From Massospora cicadina (lineage: Eukaryota; Entomophthoromycota; Entomophthoromycetes; Entomophthorales; Entomophthoraceae), in contig JAKSZP010015879.1 of NCBI GenBank assembly GCA_022478985.1, positions 62,001 through 126,000 on the forward strand: DNA of 64,000 bases, given 5' to 3'. Shown here piece after piece: positions 33,156 to 44,501 of this stretch. The notes below the pieces were generated by a model, which saw only the letters and a list, made by a program, of their open reading frames with translations, searched no databases and was not told where the DNA came from. A program made the translations under genes and the position numbers. The number at the start of each line of letters is the position of its first letter. Within the stretch, counting starts at the first letter, position 1.

Positions 33156-34785
33156 GTCAGGGAGACTTAATATGAAGTTTAGACTGCCCTGCCAGTCAGG
33201 ATGTAGATGCGCGCAAAAGGCAAGCCAGAATGCATAGGCATTGCTGCTAAAATGACATTATATTGCATGGGGAAATGCGTGGCAAGTGGCGCCTGTGTGT
33301 TGCAAGTGTAAAAATGAAACATGGCAATGAACCAGGCTTTAGCAACTCCAGACCAATGGGCCTTGCTGCAGGGAGTTGAGCAATCATACTAGCTGTTTTT
33401 GGATACTCCATAGGAGTGTTTGTAACAAAAACAGAGGCACGGGATGGATCCTTGCATGAAGCGAAGAAAGATGAGCTCACAGGATTCCGTTATCCTGCTG
33501 GCAGATGGCTTTGACATTTGGGCTGAAACCCCCAGAAGTTTCTTACATGATATGCCAATTGGCTATGGAGGGTGCTATAGTTAATATCATGACTGGTATG
33601 GCCCAGCCAATGTAGGGCCTAATGGGCCACAGGGTTAGCACCATATGGAGCTCAGCAAGAAAAATGTAAAATAAAATCAAAAATTGGGAACTTGGGGAGA
33701 TTTTTAATAAATATTAAGTTTAATAAAATTCACCTTTAATTTCCTCGGTGTTTACAACTGCTTAAATGGGTGGTCAATTTGGTGAATAACTTATAAAAGC
33801 ATGGTATCAGGGCCCTCAAGGTTCGACCTAACCTGGCGAAGTTTAAAGGGAGGTGGAAAAACGAATTCAATCTGAACTGACTTTAGAGGAGTTAGTGGCA
33901 GGCTGAGTCACTGTCAGCTTGACTTCAGATTCCTGACTTGTGGTTTCACTTCATTTCTGATGGTTAGCGCAATAGCATTTCACCCAAAGCCAATGGTAAT
34001 CTCCCAAGGTCACCCCACATAGGGGAAGTTCAAATGGTCAGAAATGGGTTTGGGTTCCCAATCCACCCACACCTTTTCACTTTGGCACCATTTCAACAAG
34101 TGAGATGCATTGGACAAGTTCCTGATTTTTGATGGGAGGGTTTTGAGCTATTGGCAACATTTGATGATGGATGTACATGCCCATTGGGCTTTTCCTCAAT
34201 GTTTTTGAGGGGAGTTCTGAGTCAGCAACAACATTACCCAATTGCCAATGCCATTGGTGATTTTGACCAAGGGGTCTTCACTGGACACATTCCAATTGAA
34301 AAGGTACATGCACATTGTGCTTTGTCCTCAAAGGTTTTGAAGCAGGTTTTAAATTGGCAAAATTTTCAAATGGCCCAATGCCATTAGCGAGTTTTGCTAA
34401 GGAATTGATACTTGATTCCACATTCACTGGATGTTCAAGACCATCGGGCTTCATTACCAAGGGTTTATGGCTTTTGGACCTTGATTCCTGAGGGCTCAGT
34501 GCCATCAACTTTAAAAAATCCTTTCAACCCATGGGGTGGCATCTACCAACTATTTAAGCGCAAACTTCCTCAATTTGCCATACTAAATAGCTGAGGCAAG
34601 TGCAGGGACAGGTGGAGGAATCTTCAGAGGGTGTGCTTTACCCAACGCTCATCTCACATGGGCAAGTTTACCCTCTGATACAAGAGGAACAGCTGCCCTC
34701 TTTGGACCCTTTTTAGTGGGAAATGGTAACATTGCTTGGTCTAGGCAGAGGTGATGCTCTACTGGACTTACATTGACAGTTTGCG
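33156..34785 (-). mobile_element. Insertion of family K in element E integrase
   Basis: A 1.63-kb segment with inverted ends TGTCA...TGACA separates two halves of the integrase core. On the minus strand it begins TGTCAATGTAAGTCC and shares its first 200 bases or so, and the translated block FPTKKGPKRA, with the start of unit H at 43669. It contains TTTAAGCG-like and CTTTTATAAG promoter-like elements, a tRNA-type PBS candidate (TGGTGCTAACCCTGTGGC near 33655, minus) and a short frame 33480-33247. It could be a solo LTR or a 5' LTR plus a truncated gag. No clear 5-bp duplication was found, so the ends are approximate. Confidence 0.6.
34173..34500. repeat. Diverged ~131-bp tandem repeat inside family K insertion
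   Basis: Units starting GTACATGCCCATTGGGC (34173) and GTACATGCACATTGTGC (34304) share CAATGCCATT and a TTCACTGG end. A third, partial unit begins near 34430 with ACCATCGGGC. Confidence 0.6.
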
Positions 34786-35290
34786 CAATAATTGCAATAG
34801 CTTTGGCTTACTTTGTGAAATGATCAATCCCTACGAGGATGTATTGATTTCCTACTGTGGATTCAAGAAGTGGACCTATGACATCAAAACCGATGTTATG
34901 AAATAGCTGCTGAGGGTTCATTGGATGATATTTGTACTTAGACTTATGTGGCTTCTGTTTTTTACAAGTTATGCAAAAGTCTAAGTCTTCCACTAAAGAG
35001 TCCAGTATTTCTTCCCATTAGTATCAAGCCTAAGTCATTTATAAATTTTTTCTGGCTCCTCCATGTCCTAAGGTATTGTGGGCTTCAGTTATCACTGGTA
35101 CTTTTTTTAAAGGTCACAAGTAAGGTAGCCAGTCTGTTTTAACTTTCTTATATAGTAACCCATCAAGAATTTTACTTTTTCAAACGTGGCATTTCAACTT
35201 CTTCTAAACTAGTTTATCTATATCCTCCCCAAAGTCTGGTTTTATGAGTAGGTCATGTAACCATTCAGCTTCTTTATAACCTAAATGTAG
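34786..35290 (-). pseudogene. Integrase of element E, N-terminal part
   Basis: Zinc head GHGGARKNL near 35060 and DFCITCKKQKPH near 34985-34950, then the core start NIGFDVIGPLLESTVGNQYI (first Asp) and VGIDHFTK in the open frame 34993-34808, followed by AKAIAIIAQT up to the insertion point. The integrase chemistry would need the part at 33155, now 1.6 kb away. Confidence 0.82.
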
Positions 35291-36560
35291 CAGGCGCAAT
35301 GTAGTAAGTCCATTTATGTTCATATGCTTTGTTAAAGTTCATTGGATGATGTTATTTTTTAGTGCTGAAGTTTGAGAGCCCAATGGGCTAATCTTACTGT
35401 CAGATTAGTCATGTTTTGCAGCCACTTTAAAGAAGTGTGGTCTGTAACAAGTGTAAAGTATGTACCATACAATAAGGTCAAGAAATGTTTCACTGCAAGT
35501 AAAACATCTAAACACTTTTTCTCAGTGATGCTGTAGTTTCTCTAATTTTTTGAAAGAGATTTCAGCGATAGGACATTGGGTGGTCAATTCATCCTCGGCC
35601 AGTTACAAATAATAGCTTCTGCTGCTATGTCAGAAGTATCTATAAATAGGATGAATGGCTTTTCATAATCTGGATGTCTTAGAGCAATTTTTCTCTTCAA
35701 CAATCCTTTATGGTCTCAAATGCAGTTCTTTTCTTTATTCCCCAAACAAAATGGGTGTTTTTTAAGCAAACGGATAAGAGGTGCGGCAAGTTGAGCAAAT
35801 TAGGGATAAATTAATTTATTAACTTTTCATCAATCCTGAAAATACCTATATCCCAGAGACTATTTGGCTTAGGCATCTTTGAGATTGTTTCAACTATATA
35901 TTACAAGGGTGAATTACTTCCCCTGTTTATGGAATGTCCTAAAAATCTAATTATTGTTGTTAATAAGTATTCTTCACAGGCTTCTATTTGATGTGTATTT
36001 CTCTTAGACATCGAGAAACTGACTTGAGGTGGTCCAAATTATTGATAAAAGTCTTTGAGAACACTATTATGACATCTTTATATAGTCACATAGCTTAATT
36101 TATGATCTCACATGATGTAATCCATCCCCTATTAAAATAAGGTTTGAGCGTTGCATAATCAATGAGGTAACTTGGTAGGTTAAAAAAATATGCATATCAA
36201 CGCGCATTTTTCGTGGTCCTCAGGCGACAGACCCATCTGCCAATAGCCAGTGACGAGGCCCATAAAGGAGAAGTAATTTGAGCCAGATAGTCAGGTCAGA
36301 GCATCGTCAATTCATGCAATAAGATAGCTGTCCTTCTTTGTGATCTATTTAGCTTTCTGTAATCCATCACTTTTCTGTGACCACCATTCATTTTATATGT
36401 AACATTGGGAATGACCATGGAATCTGTAAGCATAAATAAGCCGGCATCCAATAGTTGCTTGATCTAGTCTTCATGTATTTCTCCTCTACCCTCTGACTTC
36501 CTATATGGCTTTGATCATATTGGGGTTTAATCTCCTACGTTGCTACTGTGTTCAGTCTTT
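35291..36560 (-). pseudogene. Reverse transcriptase and RNase H of element E
   Basis: In broken minus-strand frames: VIDYRKLNR near 36370-36345, a palm block with DLVTGYWQMGLSPEDHEK-like residues near 36260-36210, the catalytic loop YIKDVIIVFSKTF near 36090-36050 (YLDD altered to YIKD), HPMSYR and RETTASLRKSV near 35590-35510 in RNase H, and a decayed HNADxLSR block near 35270. There is no long open frame. Of the two catalytic Asp only the second is still visible. Confidence 0.72.
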
Positions 36561-37900
36561 CATGTGATCATAGTTGACATCTGAATGGAGAAAACATCTT
36601 GATAGTCTTCAAGTAGCTGATGCACTTTCTCAAGTTCCTCCTGATTTAACTTGTCAGATTTCTGGTCTTGAGGAATGGCATATATTACTTATTGGCGGGT
36701 AGGCCAAAATCAAGTTGAGTGCCAATAAACTGTACCTTATTAACTTCTTAAATGAAAAAAATGATCCTTCTTAATCTCTTGATGTTTCTTGACTAAGATA
36801 TCTTGATTGATTAGGTTTCTAAGTAGTAGCTAAATAGGCATTGATAAGCTAGATTGAGGACTCTTGTTAAAATATTAGTAAATCTACCAACTCCATCGAC
36901 ACTTATGATATGTAGCAAGTAGTTTGAGGGTATATCCAGGGTTAAGTTGGTAGAAACCACTCTTTGTTCTCCTGGTTTAATTTTTAACTCCTCAGCATCT
37001 TAAAATGGTATGCCTTCTGCTGCATTTACTGAGTTGAGGAGCCTTTTTGTATTTCTTCTAGAATTGGGATATCGCAAAGGTAAATAAGAAACAGGGAACT
37101 CACCCAGACAAGAGTATTTCTTCTTTCTGGAGTTTTTATTATCCAATAAAAGGGGAATTTTATAGCTGAGGTTAGATGCTTACCCTTATTCAGATTGATG
37201 ACTCTTTCATATTTGATCATAAACTGTGTCCCAATAAGTATATTATACTGGCTATTATCCATTCTAACTGTGGGAGCTGAGATAACTAATTTTTCAACTC
37301 ATATTGGCAGGGATAGATATTCACCTATCGCCTTGGTGCTATTAAGACTGGCAACACTATGAACTTGAGTATACTCGAAGTCTGGGGAGAATTTTGATCT
37401 TCTTGATGAGACAGGACAAAACAAAGTTGATTGGGATCCCATGTCCATAAGATCCATTACTTTTACTTCTTATTTACCACTTTCACTTTGGTAATGGTTC
37501 CTTTTCAAACTTTGATGGGAGGGCTAACACCTCTTTATGGCGGATCGTTGCATTGAGCTTTTGGGCATACTTGGGATATCTTCTTGATATCCAGTAGACT
37601 GTATACACTCTGATGGGTCAGATCAAAAGGGCAAGATATTGATCAGCATCACTGGCCATATCAATTATTTTGGGGAACCCAAATAACTGATTGAGGTAAT
37701 TGCCTTTCAGAACTTGAGCGTTGTTGATAATCTTAGCATTCAAGAAATCCAGAATGGCGAGCTCATTGGATGTACCTAAGATACAGCAACTTGTTCCCCC
37801 ATGAACCCCTTTATAATCATCTTTGTAATTAGTATCATTTTCATGCAAGATAAGCAATTGCAATGTGTTGCTTACAGGTACTTTAGGCCAGTTGGCTTTA
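36561..37900 (-). pseudogene. Protease and linkers of element E
   Basis: The active site reads VMDLMDMGSQSTL near 37460-37420: the catalytic Asp and Gly are present but Thr is Met (ACG to ATG, a CpG change). Downstream the frame 37262-37026 has QYNILIGTQFMIKYERV, the conserved C-terminal strand. The frame 37863-37618 (VHGGTSCCILGTSNELAILD) lies upstream, between knuckle and protease. The 36561-37025 stretch is the protease-to-RT linker without a nameable motif. Confidence 0.7.
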
Positions 37901-39960
37901 GAGGTACCTGACCCTACCCTGACTTCCCTTTTCCCTGCTCAGCAATGGCAGGGTTCTTATAAAACATGTATTTGATGTGGTTGCTCTTGCAGTAGGTACA
38001 CTTGGGATTCTCCACCTTCTTAGGCTTTGCTTTCTCCATGGTATATATATACTCTGGGTTTCTTGGAAGCCTTTCAGGGGGTCTCTGGATTGTTTATATC
38101 AACTGCATCAAGCGGTGCTTCTTTAATGTCTAAGACAGAGTTTTAGCTTTGTTTTACAGACATGATGTGCATGGCTAGGTCAGGATTACTATGTAAACCA
38201 GAAGCAATGGAAGCTACGGCATCATCCAGACTAGGCATCTTTGAGGTCAACATTGTTTGGCCTTGATATAAAATGTGGTCCGCAAATTTGGACAGGGTTT
38301 CTTTTGGTGTAGCTCAATTCTCATGAAGGTCTGTTTCTTCATATGCAAGCTTTAATTGGAACCAAATTCTTCAATGAGCGCTTCCTTACTTCTCACCAGG
38401 TATGCAAGTCGGTCATATGAGTCAGCATTGCCTCTTGAGCCAAACGTCTCAAAAAAAAAAATTATGCTTAACCTTGTGATAATCAGTCACACCTTATATT
38501 GCAGCTTCATGGACGTAAAGAAAAGATAATATTTTCCTTCTTCAGGTGTGTACTTGTCCTTGAAGTTAGATTAAAGGTAGTGGATTCCAATCCATTTATG
38601 ACATGTACTCTGGGAGCTTCAGGTTCAGTAATTTCATTATTTGTGTTTATATGTTCAACTTGATGCAAGAGTTGAGTCATTTTGATCCGGTAGAAGGTTG
38701 AAGTGTTGCTTTATTTCCATCAGAGTAAGTCTTGGCGTGACATCCAGAAAATCAATTTTTTAAAAACTAATTTTACATTCTCCAAGTATTAAAGTGGGTG
38801 TCCAGATCAAGATTCTTTTGAAAAGTGGGTAAGCTGTAAGTTCACAAACCTATGTTCTTATCTTCCAATACTCCAATGCAATATATCAAGTCCTCCTTCA
38901 TCTCCCTGCATTCAGCGCTCTGAGGAGGATTGTCATTATTGGCTTTCAAAGCTTCTGTGATAGAATTTCAGTATTTCTAAGCTTCATTGAGGCAGTGGTA
39001 GACTCGATGTATGTCTTCTCAACTTTGTGATTAAACTCTCATTTCTCTCTCCAATCTGTTGATTTTCTTATCAATGTAATGAGTAGCACCTTAGTTGCAT
39101 GAGATGCCAGATTATGATCAAAGTGGGCCACTTGGGAAATTTTATATTGAGATACTGATGTAGTCTCAAAGGTTTGATGGGCCTCCAGCCCATCAATTTG
39201 CTGTAGAGCTTGCTCTATCTCGGACTCAAGGAGCCTAATCTGTTCATCCTCATTATGACAGCTAAGAAGCTTGATCCACAATTTCACCATGAGCTTCAAC
39301 GTCTTGTCTTCTGAGCACTTGGGTAAAGGCGTCAAGTAATCTTTTTATATTCTCCTTCTCTGTTGTGTCCTTTTTGAAAAGCTTCATATATTCCTCCACA
39401 TACTTGATACACCATATTCAATGATCCTCATTTGGTTATAAGTTGATTGATATAGGAATAATTCACTTCAATTGAATGGTGGGCGTCCCTATACTTTGAG
39501 ATGCTAAATTATACACCTGTTTATAGGCCATCCATAAAGCCCCTTGGGTATTGATATTACGTTGGAGTTCCTTGTTATGGAATATTTATAGATTCTTGAT
39601 ATGACAAAGCACGAGGTTTCTGAATTGCATAATATAGCGAGATAGTTTGCACTTAAACTTATATCTCTGAGAGACCATTTGAATCATATAGGTTCATTAG
39701 ATTCCTGTCCATGGCGGACGCCCTTTTGCGGCTGGCTTTTTCTACTAGGTTAATGACTCCACGAAGTAAGTCTCAAACTCCTTAGTTAGAAATCCATATC
39801 ATACGATGAGATTCAGGAATCTCCATTGGATTTTCTTGAACTTCTTAATATGTGATGATGAGTGGACTTCCTGTTTGGTCATCTTTTTCACCGTTTCATT
39901 TTTTGCACACAGTGGGTTACATTATTAATTGGGTTATCTTTTATGGTGCAATCAATTAGG
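37901..39960 (-). pseudogene. gag of element E
   Basis: The frame 39335-39039 (98 aa) is helical with heptad-like spacing (LLESEIEQALQQIDGLEAHQ), probably a coiled coil. A capsid-like segment lies near 38450-38200. The zinc knuckle near 38010-37970 reads CTYCKSNHIKYMFYK: the first two Cys and the His are kept, but one spacer residue and the last Cys are lost. The remainder is broken. Confidence 0.65.
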
Positions 39961-39982
39961 TGCAAATATTGTTAAGAGTTGG

Positions 39983-40002
39983 CTGAGCCCTTGTAGTGAT
40001 CA
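39983..40002 (-). promoter_or_regulatory. Primer binding site of element E (decayed)
   Basis: On the minus strand GCTGATCACTACAAGGGCTC follows the LTR end within a few bases and matches TGGTGCTCACTACAGGGG at most positions. Confidence 0.5.
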
Positions 40003-40008
40003 GCGGCC

Positions 40009-40753
40009 TGTTAAGCTCCTTTTCTTGTGGCTTAATAGTGATGTGCCCAAGGAAGCCTAACAATCACCATTTGAAGCAGTCTAAGTCTCATGACAAGTAT
40101 ATCATTTTAATTTTGAGCGTTCCAAGTCACGCTTAATTCCTGAAATCTAGAGTCTCTTCATATGGTAATTATGGTAAAAAAGCTTGCTGAAGTCAACTAT
40201 CAAAATTAGATAGAAATAACATTGTAACTTTTATTGTAGTACATAATAAAATTTTTATATGTTACATTTAACAGTATAAACCCCATAAGAAAAAGGATTA
40301 GTAAAATTTATGGAAGGGAAAAATTTGGGTTGGGAGCTCTTGGTCAGCAATGCATCCATATCAATAAAGCTTGGTAGCACATTTTTGATAGAGCAAAGAA
40401 GTATGATGAATGTACCGAATCAGATGAGATTTAGTATCACTTAGGTTGATTATTGGGCAGATTATTGATTCTTACTCTTTCTTGGGCTTGTCTTAAGAAC
40501 CGCCTCATGTGCCACCTATTGTTTTTGTCATCTGACATTTTTATGGTTCCCTGTTTTGATTAGGCGGAATTCATCTACAAGTATATTGGACTCAAAATTG
40601 GTCCAATGGAATTTTCTTAGTGTCATATTGAGCCATATTGACTATTGGCTTTTCATATAATTAAATGATGTGACTTATCAACCCCTTCTTAGACAAGACA
40701 TCGATTCTCTCAAGGGAGGCATTATTAATATTCTTCCCATCCTGTTAATATCA
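40009..40753 (-). repeat. 5' LTR of element E
   Basis: The uninterrupted copy of the LTR, starting TGTTAAGCTCC (plus strand). It shows that 23631-23886 and 31617-32420 belong together. The right end is placed near TTAATATCA and is uncertain by some tens of bases. Confidence 0.75.
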
Positions 40754-41642
40754 GTATATCTGACAATCAATGCTATATGTTTCTCATCCAAAAATAAGGG
40801 CCCCAAGAAGCGTTCCAGCCTCATTAAGTATCCTACCACTATTTGTCAGATTAAATACCAGATTATATGGCTTAAAAGTAAGCTGTTCCACGTCACTGTT
40901 AATGCTAAGAAGGGTTTTCTCTGTCACCCATTCCATTATTATACCTCCACGTTCTCATGTCATGAGATATATATGAGTTTGAATTCATATTCATTAAGTC
41001 AAGTTCTATATATATATGGACAAACCAATTTTTATAAGAAAGCTTTGACCTGTCCTAGGATCATAGACCTGCCTATAAAAAGTCTGTCTCTATTTTATTG
41101 ATTGACTTATTTAATCAGTCTTTAAATTCCATGACATTCTGTCATTGCCTTTGTCAAACCTGTCCTATTATCATCAATTAGAACTGTTTTAGTACACTAC
41201 AAGACTTAGGGATTGACCACCTACCACAAAGGCCCTAGTCATTTAAATTTTAGGGACACTTTTAATCTCAACCAAGATCAAGATGTAGAAGCCTTATAAG
41301 AAGAATATTGAGATAACTTTTCTAAGGCACCTAGCATTTTTAGAAAAAAAATGTATGGAGTAATTCACCAAGTGGAAACAGAAAATTATCATATTTTAAA
41401 AGCTCAATCTTATTGGAAGTTTAAAGTAGAGGAGGATCAAATGTTTCTTGAGTTAAAACAATCTTTAGAGGCCAAATTACTTGTACCATCTAAAATATTT
41501 TGGGCTTCTCCTCTGCTATTAATCTACAAAATTTATGAAGTTCAATGGGTTGTGATGGACTATCGTCACCTAAAACTTTATCATTCAAAAGGATATTGAC
41601 CCCTCTCCTTATATAGATAAATCTTTACATCTAATGTCTATC
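40754..41642 (+). pseudogene. Element G protease-RT linker and RT start
   Basis: After element E the G reading resumes in the frame 40670-41101: KKALTCPRIIDLPIKSLSLF (near 41038-41098) aligns with REVLTCPRILDPVYAGSISV of element C. RT starts in the frame 41351-41599: FKVEEDQMFLELKQSLEAKL, LLVPSKIFWASPLLLI and WVVMDYRHLKL match element C block for block. The SINE at 41643 cuts the RT palm just after the DPSPYIDKSL-like segment. Confidence 0.78.
41626..41642. repeat. Target site duplication, left copy (SINE copy 2)
   Basis: TACATCTAATGTCTATC, repeated exactly at 41930-41946. Confidence 0.92.
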
Positions 41643-41929
41643 TTTTTTTATTTTTATTCGAGGTGGGCTGACCTGGGGATGATACCACACTGATTAAAAA
41701 AAATTGAATGAATGGGAAAGGAGGATAAAATCTGGAAAACCTTCATGAGTGGCATATGATAGGCCAGGAACTCCATGGACCGCCTTTGCTATTTGCTATC
41801 TCAGTTTGGGGCATTGGTGCGCAAAGCCAACATAGTCATAATCGTCCCCTACCCAAAGTTCCAGTATTAGAATTGAACTTGGGGAGGCAGCGATAGAGGT
41901 CTCTACTCTACCACTTGGGTATCCTTCCC
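41643..41929 (-). mobile_element. tRNA-derived SINE, copy 2
   Basis: Inverted copy of 20565-20849 with a perfect 17-bp duplication. On the minus strand the head GGAAGGATACCCAAGTGGTA has an A-box-like core and AAGTTCAATTCTAA a B-box-like core; the body matches copy 1 over about 250 bases with scattered changes, and the tail reads CGAATAAAAATAAAAAAAGA. It lies within the RT gene of element G, which reads on after the duplication. Confidence 0.92.
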
Positions 41930-41946
41930 TACATCTAATGTCTATC
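41930..41946. repeat. Target site duplication, right copy (SINE copy 2)
   Basis: TACATCTAATGTCTATC, identical to 41626-41642. Confidence 0.92.
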
Positions 41947-43668
41947 ATGATATTTCTTAAAGATGTATCTTGCCAGTGGTTAGTGGCAAATTGACTTATC
42001 TCTGAGTATTGCTAAAGATGTACTATTATCTTTAGTGAGGGCTGTTAAAACCTACATGGATGCTTCATGGGCTATGTAATATCCCTTCTAGTTTTTTGGA
42101 GCAATGGATGGCTAATCAATGGACTTAAATGATCCTGTGTATCAGTCTACCTTGACAGCGTAACCTTCTTCCCACAAACTTTCACTGCAAATTTAGCTCA
42201 CCTTAAGGATGGTTTTCAGCAACTATGGCAATCTTCATAAAAATGATACCCATTCAGATGTTCCTTTTTCAAAGTTAATTGGATCTTCTGGATCATAATG
42301 TAAGTTAAAAAGTAATTTCGCCAATGAATGACAAAACTATAGCCATCTCTCAGATGAAGCCTCCTAAGTCACTATGCTAAGTTTAAGTTTCCTAGGAAAG
42401 GTCAAATATCATTAAGAATTATTCTTTAATTTTGCAGATACATCTGAACCTTTAGTTTTGCTGTTAAAGGAAGCAATTTCTTTGACATTGGGGATAAGAA
42501 TAACAATGATCCTTAAATCTATTACAACTAGCTTATACTCACTTTACCATTCTTATACACCCAACTTTGATAGCCATTTTTACTTTTCGCTGATACTAGA
42601 AATATATCTATAGGAGCTATACTATGCAACATGGTGAAAAATCAGATGACCGTCCCATTGTCTATTACACCAAAACATTATATAAATCTGAACACAATTA
42701 TTATGTAACATAATGTGAGTGCCTGGCTGTCTCAATGGCCATCAAACATATCCCAACCTACTTATAAAGGGTCCACTTCTCTATAATTACTTATCATGCA
42801 TCTTTGAGGTGGCTCTAGCAAAAAAAAAAGACCTTTATGGGTGTCTGGAACAGAGGGCTCTAAAGGTATATATTATAATTTTTCTATAATTTATTGCCCT
42901 TGCCCAATATATCAGAACGCATATTCTTTGTCTCAATTACCTACCTTAAATCTACCTGAACCTTAGAAAGATGCTCTCTATGATCTCCTAGAACAACCCC
43001 AAATGTTGAAAGACTGAGACCATCTTGCTTCAAAAAGAGTAAAAAAAAGTTGGCAAACATTCAAATTCAGGATTGTCACCTCTAAGCTAGTGTCAACCTA
43101 ATGGCTACCATATAATTGTCCTTACAAATCAAACTGATACTGTCTTAAGAGGACATTTGAAAGTCAGAAATGGAGAATCTAAATACCCTATCAAAGGCTC
43201 AAGACCAAGTGCTACTGTGTAGATGCTCCCCTCAGTCTGAAACTTATTAGAGTCTTGCTTAGTATGTAAAAGCCAAGTTGGCCCTTCTCCCAGCCCCCAA
43301 CATCAAGTAGCTCCTCCTTATTAACCCTTTCGTACAGTTAGTATTACTGTTGTAGGCCCTCTACCTTAAGCATCTATTTGACATCAATCCCTCTTGATGG
43401 TCATCAATTATCTTATCAAATAAAAAAAGTCATGTCCTTTTTTAAGCTCTTGTAAAAGTTACCACATTAATTCTATATAATTTTATCATCATCCAACATG
43501 GGTGTCCTAACATAATTCTCTTGAATAATAAACAGAACATTTGGTCATCACTGGTGAGGGAAAATTGAATTAATTTGTTCTACTTTGGTGTTTATCACCA
43601 CCTACATGATTCAACCAATGGGATAGTATAGTAGATAATTCTATTTTCAACTCAGTCTTTAAAATGGC
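41947..43668 (+). pseudogene. RT, RNase H and integrase of element G (after SINE)
   Basis: Strongly broken. RT: GLCNIPSSFLEQWM near 42072 (family GLCNAPVTFQR). RNase H: MQHGEKSDDRPIVYYTKTLY near 42630-42690, CECLAVSMAIKHIPTYL and HASLRWL near 42715-42815, then the YQNAYSLSQLPTL block near 42910 (family HQNADGLSR). Linker: DALYDLLEQPQMLKD, like DRLYDLIGQPKQWE in C. Integrase: a zinc head near 43140-43260, then decayed core pieces to about 43660, where unit H starts. The family is that of C and G0. Confidence 0.75.
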
Positions 43669-44500
43669 CCTGATATTGTAAGTCTTGGGGACCAGCCCTT
43701 GAAGCTGGATAGAGTTCAGCACCCTTTCCAGACAAAGAGGGGCCCCAAGGCACCTGTGGACCCTCTGTCACAACTGGGTGACCTCGTCCACGTGATAGAT
43801 GAGCGCTCAGTGACAGCTTTCCTCCCCAAAGCCACCCCACTCCCACCCCTTCCCTCCTCTTCAATCCTGGTAGGATTGATAGAGGGGGTCTGCAGGGAGG
43901 TGGTTCAAGTTAGGGGTCTTGGAGGGGCCCAGAGGCCACCCACTCCCCAGGACAGCCATAGGGAAAAATTGGGAAAATTGCAATTCCCAATGTCAGAGCC
44001 CAGCTGGTAATTTCCAGACTGGGGGGATGGTTCAGGCTGGCCAGGTTCAGGAGCCAGGTTGGAACATGGCTCATATCAAAACCCAGGTGCAAATGGCTCG
44101 GATCATTGGATCTGACGTTCCAAGGCAGTTCCAGGAGGTTCTGATTGTGTGAGCCTCCCAATTGTGGGATCAGATCAAATTGCAACAAACCTAATCCATG
44201 GACCTCTGCTTCCTGAGATGAATCCAGAATGGCCAAGCTGTGCAAATTGGCTGAGTTGAGTCATTGGAACCTGGATTGGCAGCATCAATTTGGCTTGGTC
44301 ACAATAAGTTGGGAAAATTTGCAAAAATTTTCTAAGCTTCTGCTGAATTGGGAGCCGCCTTTCACCCCCCTCTGAGTCAGCCAACTGAATTCCCTCCCCA
44401 TTCCCCAAGCAACCAATCCCCCAACTCCTCACTATGCCTGTCAAACCATTTAAAAGGCAACTGGCCCCACCAAGGCAGTTGTTGATTCATTCTTTTTACC
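43669..44500 (+). repeat. Start of unit H, LTR-like, related to family K
   Basis: The first ~200 bases (from TGATATTGTAAGTCTTGG) match the start of the K insertion read from 34785 on the minus strand; translated, the blocks HPFQTKRGPKAP and FPTKKGPKRA correspond. It holds an open frame 43699-44010 (103 aa), not recognised, and a TATA-like CATTTAAAAGG near 44448. GC content is visibly higher than in all sequence to the left. It is probably an LTR or promoter region, but no partner copy was found. Confidence 0.45.
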
Positions 44501-44501
44501 C

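Larger units (their letters stand above)
23631..40753 (-). mobile_element. Ty3/gypsy LTR retrotransposon E, doubly interrupted
   Basis: A minus-strand element: 5' LTR at about 40009-40753, PBS, gag, protease, RT, RNase H, integrase and a 3' LTR split into 23631-23886 and about 31617-32420 by element F. The two LTR copies align when F is removed. A second insertion, about 33156-34785, interrupts integrase. Without the insertions the element is about 7.8 kb. It sits inside element G (protease end at 23630, linker from 40754). No perfect 5-bp duplication is visible at its ends, so the outer ends may be off by a few bases or decayed. Confidence 0.8.

Noticed and set aside
40670..41101. 143-codon open frame as a separate gene
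   Set aside because: Its first part lies in the LTR end of element E and its second part matches the protease-RT linker of element C, so it crosses an insertion junction.
43910..44444. Minus-strand frames (111 and 89 codons) in unit H
   Set aside because: Open in a GC-rich stretch without motifs; kept only as a possibility because the plus strand has the stronger long frame downstream.
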